Source of the DNA: Rhodanobacter ginsengisoli
GTDB lineage: Bacteria; Pseudomonadota; Gammaproteobacteria; Xanthomonadales; Rhodanobacteraceae
Length of the DNA: 64,000 bases
Reading direction: 5' to 3'
Assembly (NCBI RefSeq): GCF_042657065.1
Contig: NZ_JBHSNF010000003.1
Span: forward strand, 124,001-188,000
Shown here: one piece after another, positions 62,618 through 64,000 of the stretch
Numbering within the stretch: the first letter of the stretch is position 1
Layout: each line of letters opens with the position of its first letter
The notes under the pieces: generated by a model
Database searches by the model: none
Told to the model about the DNA's origin: nothing
What the model saw: the letters and a program-made list of their open reading frames with translations, nothing else
Position numbers and translations under genes: made by a program

Positions 62618-64000
62618 ATGGGCCAGACCACCACCGGCGAAGCGGCGCCGATACCCGACTATCCACAACTGCTCGGTCATCCGAAGCCGCTGTGGATGCT
62701 GTTCATGTCCGAGTTCTGGGAACGCTTCGCGTTCTACGGCATGCGCTGGGCGCTGACCCTGTACATCGTGTCGCAATTCTTCGGGGGCGACGAGGCGGGA
62801 CAGGCATCGGCCAGTCGCACCTACGGCGCCTACCTGGCGCTGGTCTATGCCACCGCGGTGTTCGGCGGCTACGTGGCCGACAAGGTGATCGGCTACCAGC
62901 GCTCGATCCTGCTCGGTGCGGTGGTGATGGCCAGCGGGCTGTTCATGGTGATGGTGCCGAACCACGCGATCTTCATGCTCGGGCTGGCCACGATCATCGT
63001 CGGCAACGGCCTGTTCAAACCGAACATCTCCTCGATGGTCGGGCAACTTTATGCGCCGGGCGACTCGCGCCGCGACCGCGGCTTCACCCTGTTCTACATG
63101 GGCATCAACGCCGGCGCGCTGATCGCGCCGGTGCTCACCAGCTACCTGGCCGAGAAGGTATTCGGCACGCCGCAGCACGACAACTACCACGTGGTGTTCG
63201 CCGCCTCGGGCGTGGGCATGCTGATCAGCCTGCTGTGGTTCTGGTTCGGCCGTCGCCAGCTCGGCGACATCGGTCGCCCGGCACCGGAAATCGCCAGCCG
63301 GATGCGCGTGCTGTACGTGGCGATCGGCGTGCTGGTGGCGATCCCGCTGGTCTACCTGCTGATGGACCGCGCCGGTGCGGTGGTGTTGCAGTGGCTGCTG
63401 ACGGCATTGTTCCTCGGCGTCGGCGTGATGCTGGTGATCGAGGCGATCCGCAACGGCCGGGTACAGATCCAGCGGGTGATCGCGATGCTGATCATCTTCG
63501 TCTTCAACGTACTGTTCTGGATGTTCTTCGAACAGGCGGGCAGCTCGTTCAACTTCCTGGCACAGAACATCGTCGACCGTCAGTTGCTCGCCGGCTGGGC
63601 CTTCCCCGTGGGCTGGTTCCAGTCGGTCAATCCGGTCGCGATCGTGCTGCTGGCGCCGCTGGTCAGCCTGAGCTGGGCGTGGCTGGACAAGCGCCGCATC
63701 GAGCCGTCGATTCCGCGCAAGTTCGGCCTGGGCCTGATCGGCAACGCGCTGGGTTTCGCGGTGCTGATGTATGCGCTGTCCCACCTGGTCGATGGCAGTG
63801 GCATGATTCCGCTGTGGACGCTGGTGCTGTGCTACGTGCTGCAGACCGCCGGCGAGCTGTGCCTGTCGCCGATCGGCCTGTCGATGGTGACCAAGCTGGC
63901 GCCGGTGCGCCTGGTCGGGCTGGGCATGGGCGGCTGGTTCCTGTCCACCGCGATCGGCAACAACCTGGCCGGGTTGTTCGCCGGCCACGTAAGCGGCGAG
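62618..64000 (+). CDS. POT-family peptide transporter (partial, 3' end missing)
   Basis: The frame opens at ATG 62618 and stays open for 461 codons to the window edge. The N-terminal MSEFWERFAFYGMRWALTLY is the POT (ExxERFxYY-like) motif, and FTLFYMGINAGALIAPVLTS is the second signature. About 12-14 helices are expected in the full protein; roughly 12 are present. It imports di- and tripeptides with protons. The last codons (LGMGGWFLSTAIGNNLAGLF) suggest only a short C-terminal part is missing. Confidence 0.93.
   Translation, partial: MGQTTTGEAAPIPDYPQLLGHPKPLWMLFMSEFWERFAFYGMRWALTLYIVSQFFGGDEAGQASASRTYGAYLALVYATAVFGGYVADKVIGYQRSILLGAVVMASGLFMVMVPNHAIFMLGLATIIVGNGLFKPNISSMVGQLYAPGDSRRDRGFTLFYMGINAGALIAPVLTSYLAEKVFGTPQHDNYHVVFAASGVGMLISLLWFWFGRRQLGDIGRPAPEIASRMRVLYVAIGVLVAIPLVYLLMDRAGAVVLQWLLTALFLGVGVMLVIEAIRNGRVQIQRVIAMLIIFVFNVLFWMFFEQAGSSFNFLAQNIVDRQLLAGWAFPVGWFQSVNPVAIVLLAPLVSLSWAWLDKRRIEPSIPRKFGLGLIGNALGFAVLMYALSHLVDGSGMIPLWTLVLCYVLQTAGELCLSPIGLSMVTKLAPVRLVGLGMGGWFLSTAIGNNLAGLFAGHVSGE

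Overview
The window is high-GC DNA from a gammaproteobacterium, most likely Xanthomonadales (Rhodanobacteraceae or Xanthomonadaceae-like). I infer this from gene style only: a TrpS with a long C-terminal extension, an E1alpha/E1beta/E2 dehydrogenase operon, a PhoP/PhoQ-type pair preceded by a PepSY gene, and a BirA-CoaX-SPOR cluster. No marker gene fixes the genus.

Layout. 0-11.3 kb holds ordinary chromosomal genes: an oxidoreductase tail, a KirBac-type K+ channel, a CPXCG protein and a PIN protein, nicotinamidase, an esterase, cardiolipin synthase with an FAD protein and a cysteine-dioxygenase-like protein, a TonB-like protein, hemolysin III, a TfoX-N protein, DUF456 and ferredoxin-NADP reductase. 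11.9-39.7 kb is the highlight: a complete-looking extracellular contractile injection system (eCIS, the Afp/PVC/MAC relatives). It encodes sheath, tube, cap, AAA+ ATPase, LysM adaptor, split hub and spike, PAAR-like tip, gp25, two large baseplate proteins, a gpI-like tail protein and a DUF6519-type protein. Between structural genes sit a papain-like peptidase, two DUF4157 (eCIS core) proteins with different C-termini, and a CHAP peptidoglycan hydrolase. The genes are one tightly packed + strand unit, mostly joined by ATGA overlaps.

Control of the eCIS. Directly upstream lies a PspF/HrpS-like sigma-54 activator with an AAA+ domain and a Fis-type HTH but no receiver domain. Between it and the first eCIS gene is an exact TGGCAC-N5-TTGC sigma-54 promoter, preceded by a 30-bp imperfect palindrome. 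A second, perfect palindrome just upstream of the activator shares the core GTCATCNNTGA. This suggests a dedicated, possibly autoregulated, sigma-54 switch.

39.9-64 kb returns to housekeeping functions: DusA, PepSY plus a two-component system, MtfA, BirA, CoaX, a SPOR protein, tRNA-Thr(TGT) with a clear terminator, a sparse 2.7-kb stretch of orphan small ORFs, arginase, TrpS, an MgtC/DUF4010 protein, a VOC protein, a YgjP-like metallopeptidase, a TPR/2OG-oxygenase, the E1alpha-E1beta-E2 operon on the minus strand, tryptophan 2,3-dioxygenase and a POT peptide transporter cut by the window end. No CRISPR array, transposase, integrase or phage head gene was seen.
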